Below the pieces are notes generated by a model. It was not told where the DNA came from and did not search any database. It was given only the letters and a program-made list of their open reading frames with translations. The position numbers were made by a program, and so were the translations under genes. Below are positions 63,052-64,000 of a DNA stretch of 64,000 bases, in pieces. The stretch is from Rhodoferax sp. (lineage in GTDB: Bacteria > Pseudomonadota > Gammaproteobacteria > Burkholderiales > Burkholderiaceae_C): positions 1 to 64,000 of the forward strand of contig NZ_JANXMU010000007.1 in assembly GCF_025354435.1 (NCBI RefSeq), given 5' to 3'. Position 1 is the stretch's first letter. Each line of letters begins with the position of its first letter.

Positions 63052-64000
63052 TGGCCCACTCCCTCCAACCCATCCACCCCGTCCGCTCGCTGCGCCGCAC
63101 CCTGCTGCTCGGCATCCTGCTGCCGGTCATCGCCGTAGTCGGCATCAACACCGTCAGCCTGTACCAGCAGGCGCTGGCCGCCGTCACCACCGCCTACGAC
63201 CGCACCCTGCTGGCCTCGGCCAAATCCATCGGCGAACAGTTGGACGTGGACGGCTACGACGACGCGGCCGTGCTGCACGCCACCGTGCCGTATTCCGCCC
63301 TGGAAGCCTTCGAGGCCGACAACAAAAGCAATATCTACTACCGCGTGTCCAGCCTGCGCGGCGAGATGGTGTCGGGCTACGATGTGCTGCCGTTCTGGCG
63401 CGGCAGCATTCCAGCCAAACCGGCCTACGCCGCCCTGGTCGATTTTTACGACGACCACGTCAACGGCGACCCGGTGCGCGTGGCCGTGCTGCTGCAGCCG
63501 GTGGCCACCGGCGACGGGCGCGGCATGGCGGTCATCCAGGTGGCCGAAACCCTGGAGCTGCGCCACACCCTGGCGCGGCAGATTCTGCTCGACACCCTGT
63601 GGCGGCAGGCCGGGCTGGTGGCCTTCATCGCGCTGGTGGTAGTGCTGGTGGTACAGCGCGCCACCCGCCCGGTGCGCCGCTTAAGCCAAACCCTGCAGGC
63701 CCGCCAGGAAAACGACCTCACCCCCCTCAGTGCCCTGGATGCACCGCGCGAACTGCTGCCGCTGGTCGATGCCACCAACCACGTCATGCGCCGCTTGCAG
63801 CACCTGCTGGACCACCAAAAACGCTTTGTGCGCGACACCGCCCACCAGCTGCGCACGCCGCTGGCGGTGTTGAAAACCCAGGTCCAGTCGGCCCTGCGCA
63901 ACGATGTGGAGCCACGCCAGGCGCTGCTGGAAATCAACGCCACCGTAGACCGTGCCGCCGTGCTGGCCAACCAGATGCTGGCCCTGGCCAAGGTGGAGCA
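63048..64000 (+). CDS. tctE: TctE-like sensor histidine kinase (partial, cut by window end)
   Basis: The first 317 residues are visible. N-terminal membrane helix TLLLGILLPVIAVVGINTVSLYQ, a periplasmic sensor domain (FEADNKSNIYYRVSSLRGEMV), a second helix LVAFIALVVVLVVQRATRPVRRL, a HAMP-like stretch, and the HisKA box RFVRDTAHQLRTPLAVLKTQV with the phospho-accepting His. The ATPase domain is beyond the window. The start is ATG 63048 or 63051. It should detect tricarboxylates and phosphorylate TctD. Confidence 0.9.
   Translation, partial: MMAHSLQPIHPVRSLRRTLLLGILLPVIAVVGINTVSLYQQALAAVTTAYDRTLLASAKSIGEQLDVDGYDDAAVLHATVPYSALEAFEADNKSNIYYRVSSLRGEMVSGYDVLPFWRGSIPAKPAYAALVDFYDDHVNGDPVRVAVLLQPVATGDGRGMAVIQVAETLELRHTLARQILLDTLWRQAGLVAFIALVVVLVVQRATRPVRRLSQTLQARQENDLTPLSALDAPRELLPLVDATNHVMRRLQHLLDHQKRFVRDTAHQLRTPLAVLKTQVQSALRNDVEPRQALLEINATVDRAAVLANQMLALAKVE

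Overview
The window is GC-rich, densely coded DNA of the kind found in Burkholderiales, most likely a Comamonadaceae member close to Rhodoferax, Polaromonas or Curvibacter. This is inferred from the tripartite tricarboxylate (Tct) receptor system, the style of the LysR, DctA and polyamine loci, and a family of short AT-rich palindromic repeats between and inside genes. No rRNA, tRNA, CRISPR array, phage or IS transposase was seen.

Layout. 1-3900: sugar-binding protein, GH51 arabinofuranosidase and GntR regulator. 3967-5437: divergent TetR/SDR pair with a visible operator. 5511-12064: LysR regulator divergent from a five-gene operon (MaoC-like hydratase, CoA transferase broken by an in-frame TAG, CitE-type lyase, aspartase/fumarase-superfamily lyase, DctA) that resembles itaconate degradation with an added lyase. 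12118-21984: mutL, a small secreted protein, a CapA-like protein, an AT-rich GNAT gene, miaA, and an AttEFGH-like ABC transporter with a CrtC/AttH protein. 21985-25034: accessory stretch with three copies of a dispersed repeat, two small genes, and a two-cassette integron-like (CALIN) array with attC sites. 25070-27208: AraC regulator and aldo/keto reductase.

27376-36767: complete putrescine uptake and gamma-glutamylation locus (PuuC, PotIHGF, SpuC-like aminotransferase, PuuA, PuuD), all on the minus strand. 36925-39248: S1/P1 nuclease and DUF445 protein. 39339-42936: three overlapping genes for an M6 metalloprotease with no signal peptide and a Lys/Glu-rich tail, a protein that looks like a degenerate ATP-grasp, and an intact ATP-grasp ligase. 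This is the best candidate for an undescribed system. 43047-50599: amino-acid genes, including two binding proteins, a class III aminotransferase, an EamA permease, LysR, DadA and an Asp/Glu racemase. 50584-53173: PPOX and GST pair with a LysR. 53295-56240: PAS chemoreceptor coupled to a frameshifted GAF-GGDEF-EAL gene. 56624-58619: RraA, Lrp and a frameshifted EamA gene. 58797-59180: SWIB protein with a histone-H1-like tail. 59295-64000: TctCBA (tctB frameshifted) with divergent TctD and TctE; tctE runs off the end.

Four genes carry one simple lesion each (nonsense, 8-bp duplication, homopolymer slip, 1-bp indel). Either the assembly is imperfect or these functions were lost recently.
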